DNA from: Leptospira bouyouniensis
GTDB lineage: Bacteria > Spirochaetota > Leptospiria > Leptospirales > Leptospiraceae
Reading direction: 5' to 3'
Length of the DNA: 64,000 nucleotides
Assembly: GCF_004769525.1 (NCBI RefSeq)
Contig: NZ_RQFT01000002.1
Coordinates: 4,632 to 68,631 of the forward strand
The notes below the pieces were generated by a model. That model searched no databases and was not told the origin of the DNA. It saw only the letters and a list, made by a program, of their open reading frames with translations. Shown piece by piece: positions 1-9,159 of the stretch. Each line of letters begins with the position of its first letter. The first letter of the stretch is position 1. Made by a program: the position numbers and the translations under genes.

Positions 1-261
1 ATTTTTTATGAAAGAAATTCGATTCTAAAAGAATACGTTAAAAGAAGGGCTGATGGTAAATGTGAACTCTGCAACTGTAATGCACCCTTCTTAGATAACA
101 AAGGAATCCCTTTCTTAGAGGTACATCACATTATCTGGTTATCAAGAAATGGTGAGGATTCAATTGAAAATACTGTAGCACTTTGTCCAAACTGTCATAG
201 AAAAATGCATATTCTTGAAGACAAAAATGATATGGAGAAACTTTTACGAATCTCAAAATAA
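1..261 (+). CDS. HNH endonuclease, C-terminal part (5' end outside the window)
   Basis: The frame is open from base 1 and ends at TAA 259-261, giving about 86 residues of a longer protein. It shows a zinc-finger-type HNH core: CELCNC, then VHHI, then CPNCH, the usual order of an McrA/HNH nuclease (Cys pair, His-His, Asn, Cys pair with His). Such proteins cut DNA and occur in restriction, phage and mobile-element contexts. The N-terminal domain that would show the specificity lies outside the window. A CATAAC site begins 14 bases after the stop, resembling the site at the end of the helicase gene near 63.65 kb, so the two genes may have been captured in the same way. The HNH assignment is strong; the biological role is unknown. 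Confidence 0.8.
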   Translation: MFYERNSILKEYVKRRADGKCELCNCNAPFLDNKGIPFLEVHHIIWLSRNGEDSIENTVALCPNCHRKMHILEDKNDMEKLLRISK

Positions 262-955
262 TTCTCAGACGGCACATAACAACGATTTTCTAAATCATTA
301 TAGGCCTATGCTATGATCAAACGAGTTTAGCATTTTTTCTTTTCTTACCTCTCTCTCCAACATCCAAACCCGCTTCTGTAACTCATGGGGCGGAGCTATA
401 CCCTCATAGTTTTTCCACTTCCAATCTTCACTCCCTTCCCCACCGCAATGACCCCCTACTACTCCTGAATGTCGCAGTCGATTCTTGGTTCAAAGAAAAT
501 CGAGTTCGATCCCAATTTTTTTCTTCGTACTATTTTCCTAAAAAAAAAATTTTTTATGCTAAAAGCTAAATGGATTCCTCTGTAATTGAAATCCATATCT
601 CCAATGATCCCGAATGGAAACGCATATGCGAAACTCCAAGCCATTCCTTACCCTTGCGAATACGGACGGAATCAATCATATATTTACATTAATTTCTACC
701 AATATCGATCATCCGATGAATCAGCTTTTTACATTCTGAAATGATAAAATTTTATTAAAATCTACCTTCCCCACTTCAATTTTTGATGAAAAATTGCCAA
801 TTTTCACCCAAACAGAACGAATTTTGAAGAAAACTTAAAAAAAATCCCCATTTCCCAAATTTTTTTCAATAAATATCGATAAATTGCAAAAGGAGTTCTC
901 CGATATCCGAAAACTTTGTAAAATCTAGGTAATTATAAGTACTAGGAGAATAGAT
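262..955. other. Gene-free stretch with a short dyad after the HNH gene
   Basis: No convincing gene is seen on either strand. CATAAC at 275-280 is followed by a small dyad, GATTT..AAATC (about 284-296), and the palindrome ATAGGCCTAT (about 300-309). This resembles a short or decayed attC-like fold. The remainder is AT-rich, with a long A/T run near 540-556. The word TTCTCCGATAT near 896 recurs in the hairpin at 1669-1679. The HTH gene at 956 starts just after a purine-rich ribosome-binding site, ACTAGGAGAATAG. Confidence 0.4.
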
Positions 956-1339
956 ATGGAAAATCTATTAGAAACAAAAGAAGAGAGTATTCTGACTCAA
1001 GACCAAATTCAAAATGCTGTGATGATTATCCAGGCATTGCATAAAAGAAAAGATAGCTTCCAGATCCTTTTCCCTGAACTATCAGCCGAAAAACAGAATG
1101 CTCTGCACTTTATAAGTGAAGGGAAAAGCTATCGTGAGGCTGCAGTGATAATAAAAAGGAATCATACGATCATTACCCAATGGGCCAAGAATGATCCAAA
1201 ATTCAAAAAGGCACTTGATGAAGTTAAAATGGAGATCCAAAAATCCATTCGCCTGAAAGAGATGCTAAGTCAGGCAGTAAATGAAATGAAAACCTCCACT
1301 TCACAAAATAATGAAGATTTGAGGACCCAAGTCATTTAA
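956..1339 (+). CDS. Small helix-turn-helix protein, terminase-small-subunit-like
   Basis: The protein has 127 residues with an acidic N-terminus, a central HTH-like stretch (about residues 48-75, containing EGKSYREAAVIIKRNHTIIT) and a charged C-terminal helix (about 78-115). An 'EGK-SYREAA..-...TI..W' arrangement is typical of small DNA-binding proteins related to phage terminase small subunits or homeodomain-like helices. An AGGAG motif lies just upstream of the ATG. The gene is isolated: a hairpin follows and then the HUH Rep gene on the same strand. It could be a replication or copy-control regulator rather than a packaging protein. The fold is likely; the role is not established. Confidence 0.55.
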   Translation: MENLLETKEESILTQDQIQNAVMIIQALHKRKDSFQILFPELSAEKQNALHFISEGKSYREAAVIIKRNHTIITQWAKNDPKFKKALDEVKMEIQKSIRLKEMLSQAVNEMKTSTSQNNEDLRTQVI

Positions 1340-1660
1340 TAGACTCACTCTTTTCAGATTCCCTGATTCCTTTTCAGGAGATCTATTGTAGTTGCAGCAA
1401 TTGCAGCACATAATGCGCGTTTGTGTAAGTGGGGGTTTCTCCGAGTATATACTCGGAAGAACCCCGGAAATAAAAAAATCCATCTGACAAATCCCAATAC
1501 TAAATGCATCAAATGCAGCAGTATGGAATCAAATTGCATAAGTTTATTATAATAATATCAATTACCGAATTTTTAAGACCCCGTTTTATGAAGTTAATAA
1601 TTTGAGATTCTAAAAATTTTTTTCGTACAGCAAAAATGAAAAAAATTCCAAAAATATGCG

Positions 1661-1690
1661 ATATCGGTTCTCCGATATTCGATTTTTTTA
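1661..1690 (+). terminator. Hairpin with T-tract between the HTH gene and rep
   Basis: ATATCGG (1661-1667), loop TTCT, CCGATAT (1672-1678), then a run of seven T at 1684-1690. This is the form of a rho-independent terminator. It could also be a control hairpin in front of the Rep gene, because TTCTCCGATAT also occurs near 896. I see no gene in the rest of 1340-1821. Confidence 0.55.
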
Positions 1691-1821
1691 TAGAATTTAG
1701 TCAAGGCGATCACTTGGCGACCTAAAAGCCCTCCTTTTGAAAACCCCAGAAAGTGCGATGACCCAAAGTCTTCGTGATCTGTTGTCGGACTTTCGAAGTT
1801 TTAAAAGCGGGAGGGCCGTAT

Positions 1822-2808
1822 ATGGTCGAGCTATGTCTACAGGAATTAGCGGAAGAAAGGTTTAAGAGAAACAGGATAGTCAATATCTGCGAAGGAAGAT
1901 GGGATAAATTGCAAAGAGAGTACGGAAAAGAATCAATGAACATAAGGCATGTTAAACGAGTCACGAACAGAATCACTTGGAATTTTCTTAAGAAGTACAA
2001 TAAGAAAAACCATGAGGTATATAGCAAGATTGGATACATGGGATATGCATTCACAATAAAGAGAGGTGATAAAGAAGCGGATATGAAGGAATTGAAAGTG
2101 GCACTTCAAAAAGCATTAAAACAAATAAATTTTGAAGTTTACGGGTATAATATTTATGGATTAGAAATACCTATCATGACCTTTGAAGGCAATGGAATCG
2201 ATGGTAAATACAATCCTCACCTCCATGGTTATGTTTTAATCCCGAAAGGAGAAGTGAGAAACTTTAAAAGGATACTAAGAGTAGAACTAGCGAAATCATT
2301 GATCAATCTCCCAAAACTAAATGGTCCTAGAAGGAAGCCAAATAAGCTATGGATGCAGAAAATAAAAGGAGATGGTATCGCATACTTTGGATATTGCGGA
2401 CGAGAAGAATCACCTGAACATGGACAAGAAATGGATAAACTTGATTGGGATTTGTCTTCCTTTGGATTTGTATCAGAACCAAACCACAAAAGGAGCAAAC
2501 GCCTCATGAAAAGGATTTATCGCAGATTCCCTGAAACAGAACTCAATTCTGAATTATTCCATCGCGTCATTTGCATGTTACACTGGATTCATAAACGAAA
2601 GTCTATGCCTTATTATTTAAAAACTTTCATTCCTCCTTTTGAAACATTCAGTTTCCCTAAGGAACAAAAGAAAAAAAAGAAAAGTTCTAACCCATACCAA
2701 ACGAAAGAACCGATTCTCAGTAGCATTCCAATTTCAGACACGAATTCCCATGATCAAATCATTTGGAACCAATGCAGCACCCCCGGAAATTCAATCCCTG
2801 TGAATTGA
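1822..2808 (+). CDS. HUH-type replication initiator (Rep)
   Basis: The residues NPHLHGYVLI (near position 133) match the HUH motif, in which two histidines separated by one residue bind the metal. About 55 residues further on, DGIAYFGYCGRE resembles the motif with the catalytic tyrosine. This pair defines rolling-circle Rep proteins and related transposases, which nick one DNA strand and stay covalently attached to it. I chose ATG 1822 because GGGAGGG lies six bases upstream; an upstream GTG at 1774 would add 16 residues. The C-terminus is rich in Lys and Pro. Three 9-bp-spaced TTCGACA repeats and an inverted copy lie directly behind the gene and may be its binding or nick region. A plasmid Rep is the most likely function; a phage-type Rep is the alternative. 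Confidence 0.65.
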   Translation: MVELCLQELAEERFKRNRIVNICEGRWDKLQREYGKESMNIRHVKRVTNRITWNFLKKYNKKNHEVYSKIGYMGYAFTIKRGDKEADMKELKVALQKALKQINFEVYGYNIYGLEIPIMTFEGNGIDGKYNPHLHGYVLIPKGEVRNFKRILRVELAKSLINLPKLNGPRRKPNKLWMQKIKGDGIAYFGYCGREESPEHGQEMDKLDWDLSSFGFVSEPNHKRSKRLMKRIYRRFPETELNSELFHRVICMLHWIHKRKSMPYYLKTFIPPFETFSFPKEQKKKKKSSNPYQTKEPILSSIPISDTNSHDQIIWNQCSTPGNSIPVN

Positions 2809-2833
2809 ATCCCTCTGCTGTATTTGGTGTAAA

Positions 2834-2886
2834 AATTCGACAATTTCGACAAATTCGACAGTAAACGAGTCGGTTTTGTCGAATTT
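2834..2886. repeat. Iteron-like TTCGACA repeats with inverted copy
   Basis: TTCGACA occurs at 2836-2842, 2845-2851 and 2854-2860, an exact 9-bp period. The inverse TGTCGAA is at 2877-2883. AAATTCGACA (2851-2860) and TGTCGAATTT form a 10-bp inverted repeat with a 16-base loop, which could act as a terminator for rep, a Rep binding site or part of an origin. The position, immediately 3' of an HUH Rep gene, favours a replication-related role. Confidence 0.5.
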
Positions 2887-2956
2887 TAGAGATGGATTTT
2901 ACTTTCTAATCGATATTAGGTGCTGAAAATGATGTACGATTCTAAATCAGAAGTGA

Positions 2957-5193
2957 TTAAAATCCAATCGACTTTATATTCGTGTTTGATTTGAAAGACA
3001 CTTCTGACTGAAGACATGTGATCACTTCCTCCGTTGAAATTTCGTTTGGTCCTCGAAATCGAAATCGGTTCCAGACGGCGCGTATATCCCCCACAGTGAG
3101 TTCAGGTATGTCTTTAATCGTTTCTTTCTCTATAAAAGTAAAAGTTTCCTTGAGTAGTGGGAAGTATTTCATTACAATCAAAACTTTATCTTCTCTCCTT
3201 AATGGTTTGAATTCCCCTTTCCATGCAAACCTTCGCATAGCCGCTGGATCAAAGTCTTTCATAAAGTTTGTTGATGCGATAAAGATTCCTTTGAAGGTTT
3301 CCATCCAGGTAAGAAACTCATTGGTTTGTGAAATTTCCCATGAACGACTCGCGAGATCTCGACTTCGAAAAAAACTATCTGCTTCATCCAAAAAGAAAAT
3401 AGATTTTTTCATTTCCGCTTGTTGGAACGCACGTGCGATGAGTTTCTCTGTGACGCCAATATAAGGACTTTGTAAATCGGATCCACGTTTCTGAATTAAC
3501 TCCAGATCATGTTTCTTTGCTAAATACCTAACAAATTCCGTTTATCCAGTTCCTGGTTTGCCATAAAACAATAAACATAAGGAACCCAAGTTTGATTCTT
3601 CTGAATCGTCCCATTTGTTTTGAAACTCTTCTATTAACTTCTCTAAATCCATTAGATTCGCATCTACATGTAGGATTGTAGGATCATAAGGAGTAGAAGA
3701 CAAAAGTGGTTTTTGAATCTTACCTTTTGTTAAATGTGTGTGTTTGTTCATCACATCTTTTATCACAGAAAGGAACTGATCATCTGATGACTGACTGCAA
3801 ATCTTTTTGGCCGCTTTGACAACCGTGGAAATCCCTCCTACTCCCGCAGGATAGGTATGTGCAAGACTTTCTATTTGTTCTAAAGACAACCTGTTTTTAA
3901 CCTTTTCGATCTCCAAAATTCGATTCCAATAGTATAATCGTTGTTTCGGTTCAGCAGGAAAGAATTCGATGCTATAATCAAATCGACGAAGAACCGATTC
4001 ATGGATGGTGTCAGATTCATTGGTGATGATGATGAGTTTTCCATTCATTTGGTCTAAAAATTCATTCATCCAAATTTTTTTCTCAGGTACCTTTTCGTTA
4101 TGGAATCCGTTGCTTCCTCCTCCTTCATTTAGAATGTCATCGGCTTCATCAAATAACAAAACACTTTTGGATTCTTTGGAGAGAGTGGTTCCCACAATCA
4201 GTGCAGTTCTTTTTTCTTCGATATCCTCTGCTTTGTGATTGTTGATTTTATAAAGATTTCGTTTTACTTCAGAAACTAAACTCTTTGCAAATTCTGTTTT
4301 TCCGGCGCCGGGGGAACCATAAAATAAGATCTTACAAGGCCCTTCATCTTGTAACAAGGATACCAAACGAGACACATCCTTCTTGGAAAAGATAAACGAG
4401 GAAATTGGATGTGTTTCTTCATTGATTCGATTCAAATAATTCAATCCGTATGTTTCTTGTGAATCATCTGTTAGAAAATTAAAAAAAGAATCCCGAATCT
4501 CCACTGGGTCATCTTTTTCATGTAAACGAGAGATAACTCCAAATTTGATTAATTTTGTTTCCGCATGGATCATTTGAACGTATTCAGAGCGACCAAGTCC
4601 AGCTACCCTTTTTGCAATTAAATGTAAGATATTGGAATTTAAAGAACGGCTAATCCAATCATCAAAACTAGAAAACTCCATTCGAATGAATAAGAATAAA
4701 ATGAATTCTATATAATTTTCTGATATACCTAGTATTTGGAAGGTATTTTGAATCTTTCGATACAATTTGGCATCGTATAAATAAAAATCCGATTTGATTC
4801 GAATGCTTTCTAATTTTAATAAACGAAAGATCTGTTTTCTACCATTTGGAAATCGCTTACAAAAAGTATTGGTATCATTTTCCAAATCTTCGGATAGATA
4901 TTCTGTGCCTTGGGACAATGATAAGGTTCATCCCAATAACGAGATTTTCGACGTCGATAGTGGTCTTCATCCTCGTTATTCATTGCCCTCAATTTTTTTT
5001 CATCTGGTTTGAAGACGGTATCAACAAGTGCCTTTTTTGCATGTAAGTCATACATGTCAAAAAGTGGTTCCGTTCTATTTTTACCAAAGGAATCAAAATT
5101 GCTGATTATTTTTATGATAAAGTGATGAAGTAATTGGATGTGTTCTTTTTCTGAAGAATCAAATAGAGATTCTTTTATCTTTCGTTTGGGCAT
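2957..5193 (-). pseudogene. Broken tandem AAA ATPase
   Basis: Joining three open stretches gives one long protein of about 740 codons with two ATPase modules. The first has an intact P-loop (GSPGAGKTEF) and Walker B (LLFDEADD). The second begins GKPGTG and then has TAA (3544-3542) exactly where the invariant Walker A lysine should be, after which the same frame continues TEFVRYLAKKH and later IFFLDEADS. A further frame change near 4920-4950 separates the N-terminal part (from ATG 5193), which ends in a wrong-frame extension, from the first ATPase module. The second module carries LRRF/MRRF-type arginines. Members of this class remodel proteins or nucleoprotein complexes. Because two independent lesions are present I call it a pseudogene; the first module alone could still be made from an internal TTG start at 4918. 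Confidence 0.75.
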
Positions 5194-5704
5194 TTTCCAT
5201 CTCCTTTCTATAGGGAAAGGATACAGGTTTTGAAATTCGAATTCGGAATAAGTTCTTCCGAGAAGGGGAAAAAGCTGGATTCAAAATTAACTCGTTATTA
5301 ATCTATAGAAATCAGATACTATTCTATCATAAATAAAATCCATGAGTTTAATTTTGAAATGTTCATTACTGATCTTTGATTAATGTTTTTTATAGCTTGC
5401 CAGTTTATGGTTCTAAACAGATTCAACCAGGCATGTCAGAGGAGGAAACAATCGAAGTATTATACGAATTATGCAGATATTATCCTGTTTCATCAACTAC
5501 CTTACTTTATAGACTCAAGAGGTAGGTAGAGCCGGAGAGAGTCTGATTGTTAAGTATTTCCGACCAGAACTTATGAGCACGAAAACAAAGTTAGTTATAG
5601 TAAGGGATGCTTGCAGAATTGGCCATATATCCTTGAAATAGAAGAGAACTTGGAAAAATCTAAGCGAATGAAGGCATCTCGGCCTCCATTCGATTGAAGT
5701 ATGT
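5194..5704. other. Gene-poor stretch with a possible gene remnant
   Basis: On the plus strand near 5397-5525 one frame reads about 42 residues containing QIQPGMSEEETIEV and ending at TAG. It has no clear start and no partner, so it is probably the tail of a lost gene. Nothing else is supportable here. Confidence 0.3.
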
Positions 5705-6082
5705 TTATTCCTTTCTTGTGATTTGTAAATACCCGCTTGCTAAGATGAGTAGAGCAGATACCAAAGTCACCAAGGCAACTTTATTGAATCCTGAATCAAT
5801 GATCGTATAGACCAATGAAATGGTAGAAATCACTCCCACTGCGAGTACGATCAAAGATGCCGATAAGGATTGGCTATTGTTAGGATTGATTACATTCAAA
5901 ATTGTCAACGGCGGAACAGCAAAGGCACCAAGTAAAGTGAGGGCAGATAGTATTTAACCAGTGCTAATACTTGCTGTTTGGTTGAACATAGATCCCATTG
6001 CAAAACCAAATAAGACAATTGCCGATGTTGGTAAAATGATGACGGATCCAAAAATACCGCCATATAGTTTCAATGCTTTCAT
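5705..6082 (-). pseudogene. Small membrane protein interrupted by one in-frame stop
   Basis: From ATG 6082 the frame encodes MKALKLYGGIFGSVIILPTS and further hydrophobic sequence, hits TAA after ISTG (about residue 43), and continues without a shift into two more hydrophobic segments (LIVLAVGVISTISLVYTI and LVTLVSALLILASGYL), ending at TGA-type stop position 5705. About 125 codons in total and probably four membrane segments. No family is recognised. The downstream part could be translated alone only from a poor start. The single nonsense change resembles the lesions in the AAA ATPase and ArdC genes nearby. Confidence 0.6.
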
Positions 6083-6230
6083 TCAAATTCCTCTTTAAAT
6101 TTGTAGATTTGTTTTCATGTTGGAATCATTTCCAACATTTGAACAGCGTTGAATCTAGCACGATCAATATGGTTTGTTCGGAAATTCTTTTTCCGATGAT
6201 ACAAAACGAAGATATTTCTAAACTTCCAAT

Positions 6231-7370
6231 TTAGACTAAGCCAAGTTCCTTACAAAATTTAATATAGGGAATGACTCTTCCACTTGCATTTGAACCGAAA
6301 TCATTCTTCCCAAGGTGCACTTGATAAAACTCTGGAATTTTAGTTCTTGCTCTGAAATATTCAATATGCCGACTTAAAGTTTTATCACCTGTTTTGCATT
6401 CGACTGCAAAGATTGGAACTTTGTTTTTTAGAACGACAAAGTCAATTTCTCTTCCATCTGTATCTCGTAAATATCTGACCTCCATAGGGAAGCCTTGAGT
6501 GTCCGTAATGAAATGGCAATACTTGAGTAAATGGCTTGCGACGAGATTTTCAAAGCGAAACCCGTTTTCTTCCACTTGGGACCAATCCCACATATATAAT
6601 TTTTTCAACTTCTTTACTGCCCTAATTTTCGGAGTTCCATAGGGAGCTATCGTAAAACAATAATAAAGTGAAGAAAGAGCCTCCACCCATCTTTCTACCG
6701 TAGGTTGAGAAACAGACAAATCCTCCGCTAAGCTTTTCAAGGAAAGTGGAGATCCAACTCTTGTTGGCAAAATTTCAGATAGTAACAAAAGTGAAGAGAT
6801 ATCTTTTATATTTTCTAAATCTCGAATATCTTCAGAAGCAACCTTAACCATACGGTCATTCTGCCAAATCCGATGTTCGTTTTCATTTTGCAAAAATAAG
6901 GGCTCTGGAAATCCTCCAAACTTCATAAGCAAATCTAAGTCGGATTGATTTGGATTTTTACCCATCTCCGTGACAGAAAATGGATGTAATCGAAAATAAC
7001 GATATCTTCCGTGAAGGGAGTCTCCGCCTTTTCGAAATGTATCAAGTCTTGCTGAGCCTGTTACTATAAATCGATTATCCTCAAAATGCTTATCATATAA
7101 GCCTTTTATCAGATTTCGCCATTTGCTATATTTGTGGATTTCGTCTAAAACAATCGTTTTGCTCTGACTTAAAGGAAGTTGGTCTTTCAGAATCAAAACC
7201 TTATCGCTGTTTAGATCCCAATTCAAATAACCAGGATTTTTAATGGAAGGTGGTTTCAAGAATTGTAGCGCAAGCGTTGTTTTCCCAACTTGCCTAGGAC
7301 CTCCAATAAACAACATTTTTCGATTTAATATGTCCTCTAAATGGGGGTGCAGGTACCTGAGTTTTTTCAT
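6231..7370 (-). CDS. AAA_14/DUF4143-type ATPase
   Basis: The protein has 379 residues. Walker A GGPRQVGKT lies at residues 23-31, Walker B IVLDEIHK at about 73-80, a sensor-like 'VTGSARLD' near 102, and a C-terminal region with DGREIDFVV and FAVECKTG. This layout matches the widespread P-loop family with a C-terminal DUF4143 domain, in which the EIDF...ECK residues look like a PD-(D/E)XK nuclease core. Family members are common next to mobile or toxin-antitoxin genes and their substrate is unknown. The gene sits 63 bases downstream of hipA but has its own promoter-like region with a dyad that shares a motif with the hipB promoter. Length and motifs look intact. Confidence 0.85.
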   Translation of the reverse strand: MKKLRYLHPHLEDILNRKMLFIGGPRQVGKTTLALQFLKPPSIKNPGYLNWDLNSDKVLILKDQLPLSQSKTIVLDEIHKYSKWRNLIKGLYDKHFEDNRFIVTGSARLDTFRKGGDSLHGRYRYFRLHPFSVTEMGKNPNQSDLDLLMKFGGFPEPLFLQNENEHRIWQNDRMVKVASEDIRDLENIKDISSLLLLSEILPTRVGSPLSLKSLAEDLSVSQPTVERWVEALSSLYYCFTIAPYGTPKIRAVKKLKKLYMWDWSQVEENGFRFENLVASHLLKYCHFITDTQGFPMEVRYLRDTDGREIDFVVLKNKVPIFAVECKTGDKTLSRHIEYFRARTKIPEFYQVHLGKNDFGSNASGRVIPYIKFCKELGLV

Positions 7371-7374
7371 ATTA

Positions 7375-7422
7375 ACTTTAAACTACTCATGAGTGTTTTA
7401 AAGTCAATATTAAACTACTCAT
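7375..7422 (-). promoter_or_regulatory. Operator-like dyad in the promoter of the AAA_14 gene
   Basis: ACTTTAAACTACTCATGAGT... to TTTTAAAGT (7375-7404) is a near-perfect 30-bp dyad centred on CATG. A second copy of TTAAACTACTCAT lies at 7410-7422. On the minus strand TTGACT is followed 17 bases later by the AGTTTA region, so the dyad would fall between a -35 and a -10 element. The same core ACTACTCAT is found in front of hipB. Confidence 0.5.
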
Positions 7423-7433
7423 TTTTATCTACC

Positions 7434-8687
7434 CTACCCCTTCACTCCTTCCAATGAAAACGGATTTAGAAATTGCCGTTTCCAAAGTAGGTTTTGATCG
7501 ACTTGGCTAAGCTCTGCTTCCTCACAAACCGTTTTCCATTTTTTTTCAATCGTTTGAATTTGGTGTTTTACAATCTCAGTCGCTTTTTGTTTCGAAAGAA
7601 GGAACTGATTTCTCGCTTGTAAACATATTTGAATTTGGCTCCTTCTATCTTCTCCAGTGATGAGCATGGCCTGTGTTGCTTCATTACCCGATCTTGCTTG
7701 CGGGCAAATATCGTAGGCTGGAGTCAAACTGAGTACATTGCCATTCCAAAAGGCAGCATGGTTTCTTGCATGGTCATCGGTATTCCCTGAAAGAACATTG
7801 AAGACCAATCTTTTGAAAAGCTCTTCTAATGTTTCCTTGGGAGAAAGAAATCGGTGCCGGATGATTTCACAGAGTGTTTCATAACTGGCATAACGCGCTA
7901 ACATCTCATCGAGTCCAAAAAGCGTGAGAGCCGATACAATTCGTTTCCTCGTCCATCCATCTTTCTTTCGGATACGATCAAATCGTTTGATGAGAAGAAC
8001 ATCCTTTTTGGCCGCTTTTGTAAGTTTGACATCGGCGACATCGATTCCAACTAGCTTAGCCAGGCGCATAGCAATGTATTCCGCTTTCACAACATGATAA
8101 TAGTCAGCAGTCGAGGCAAACTTAGCCACATACTTAGTATCCTTCTCTTCTACTAATGCCTTTGGTCTCGCACCACCGATGGATGTCCCATGGAGGAGTG
8201 CAAAGTCTAATTCCAGATTCAATGGAATTCCTTTTTCTACCTTTTCTGATGAAGCTAACAGTTCTTCTAAGGAAATATTTGTAGGTTTTCTTGGCACGTA
8301 TTGTGTCGGTGATTCTTGAAAGTCAAGTGCACCGATGCGATCAGATCCTGATTCTAAAAGATATAACAATTCACTTAGATCACCCGTGTCTTTTGCTTTT
8401 GAACCAGATACTTTGTTTAGGATCACTCGCCTTCCCCATGCATCTGGAGATGCATCTCGAATGGCATTTGGCATCTTAAGATTGTTTAATAAGGGAAGTC
8501 TACCCTCTATGAGTGGTAATTCTGGTTCATAGATTGAATATAGATTCGCATTGTCTTTTGCTTTCTCTAAATAACTTCTACCATAATTGAAATAGTAGTA
8601 ACCATTTTCTTCTTCGATCCTTCCACAAACAATGGGATCCACTTTCCCATCCAACCAAATCCAAACATAAGCCTCTTTAGAAGTCAT
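7434..8687 (-). CDS. hipA: HipA-type serine/threonine kinase toxin
   Basis: The protein has 417 residues, the usual length for HipA. Features in order are an N-terminal subdomain with the DASPDAWGRR signature (about residues 79-88), the phosphate-binding stretch GTSIGGARPKALV (about 166-178), LLIKRFDR (about 223-230), the catalytic-loop NTDDHARNH (about 298-306) and the metal-binding LTPAYDICP (about 317-325). HipA kinases phosphorylate targets such as glutamyl-tRNA synthetase and cause growth arrest. The partner hipB overlaps its start by 11 bases, so the pair is co-translated with the antitoxin first. All key residues appear present, so the toxin is probably functional. Confidence 0.92.
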   Translation of the reverse strand: MTSKEAYVWIWLDGKVDPIVCGRIEEENGYYYFNYGRSYLEKAKDNANLYSIYEPELPLIEGRLPLLNNLKMPNAIRDASPDAWGRRVILNKVSGSKAKDTGDLSELLYLLESGSDRIGALDFQESPTQYVPRKPTNISLEELLASSEKVEKGIPLNLELDFALLHGTSIGGARPKALVEEKDTKYVAKFASTADYYHVVKAEYIAMRLAKLVGIDVADVKLTKAAKKDVLLIKRFDRIRKKDGWTRKRIVSALTLFGLDEMLARYASYETLCEIIRHRFLSPKETLEELFKRLVFNVLSGNTDDHARNHAAFWNGNVLSLTPAYDICPQARSGNEATQAMLITGEDRRSQIQICLQARNQFLLSKQKATEIVKHQIQTIEKKWKTVCEEAELSQVDQNLLWKRQFLNPFSLEGVKG

Positions 8688-9009
8688 CTTTCACCTTCTT
8701 AGTTTTGGTTCGAATACGTTTTGGCATTAGTGTCAATTTGTTTGAAGCAGTTTGAATGGATTGTGATAAGGAAGGACTCTCACTGGCAAAGAGTGATATT
8801 CCAAGGATGACGGCCGCTTCCAATGCCAATCCAATTGCCACTGTCATATCTCCTGATTCAATTTTTTGTAAAGTAGTCCGAGAGATTCCAATGCGTTCGG
8901 CAAGTGTTTGTTCCGACCAGGCCTTTTCTTTCCGGGCCAGCTGGATTTCTTTTCCGAGAAGTGCACCGGCTTCTTTTGCCAAACGAGAATAGGTTCTTGT
9001 GATCTTCAT
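8677..9009 (-). CDS. hipB: HipB-type XRE antitoxin
   Basis: The protein has 110 residues with an HTH_3/XRE domain (about residues 25-75, containing TLAERIGISRTTLQKIESG) and a Lys/Arg-rich C-terminal tail (about 85-110). HipB proteins bind HipA and repress the operon. It overlaps hipA, which supports a classical hipBA operon. The upstream region contains a TATAAT-like box with ACTACTCAT embedded in it, the same word that appears twice in the promoter of the AAA_14 gene downstream, so HipB may control both transcripts. Confidence 0.88.
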   Translation of the reverse strand: MKITRTYSRLAKEAGALLGKEIQLARKEKAWSEQTLAERIGISRTTLQKIESGDMTVAIGLALEAAVILGISLFASESPSLSQSIQTASNKLTLMPKRIRTKTKKVKDDF

Positions 9010-9027
9010 GATGCATTCAATTCCGAT

Positions 9028-9052
9028 TTATTGACTATTATACTACTCATTA
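9028..9052 (-). promoter_or_regulatory. hipB promoter with putative HipB half-site
   Basis: On the minus strand this reads ATGAGTAGTATAATAGTCAA: a TATAAT -10 box overlapped by ATGAGTAGT. The reverse-complement core ACTACTCAT (9042-9050) recurs at 7382-7390 and 7414-7422. Autoregulation by HipB through this word is an inference. Confidence 0.45.
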
Positions 9053-9159
9053 AATATGATTACGACCATTTTATTGGTCAAATCTGAAACATATTCCATA
9101 TTTTTTAATTTCTACAAAGAAACTATCAGCTGAAACTATATGGAAATGTATTACTACAC

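Noticed and set aside
459..644. 61-residue frame on the minus strand
   Set aside because: It has no ribosome-binding site or family character and covers an A/T-rich spacer, so it is most likely chance.
4800..4960. Programmed frameshift in the AAA ATPase
   Set aside because: No slippery heptamer was seen, and the gene also has a stop at the Walker A lysine, so decay is simpler.
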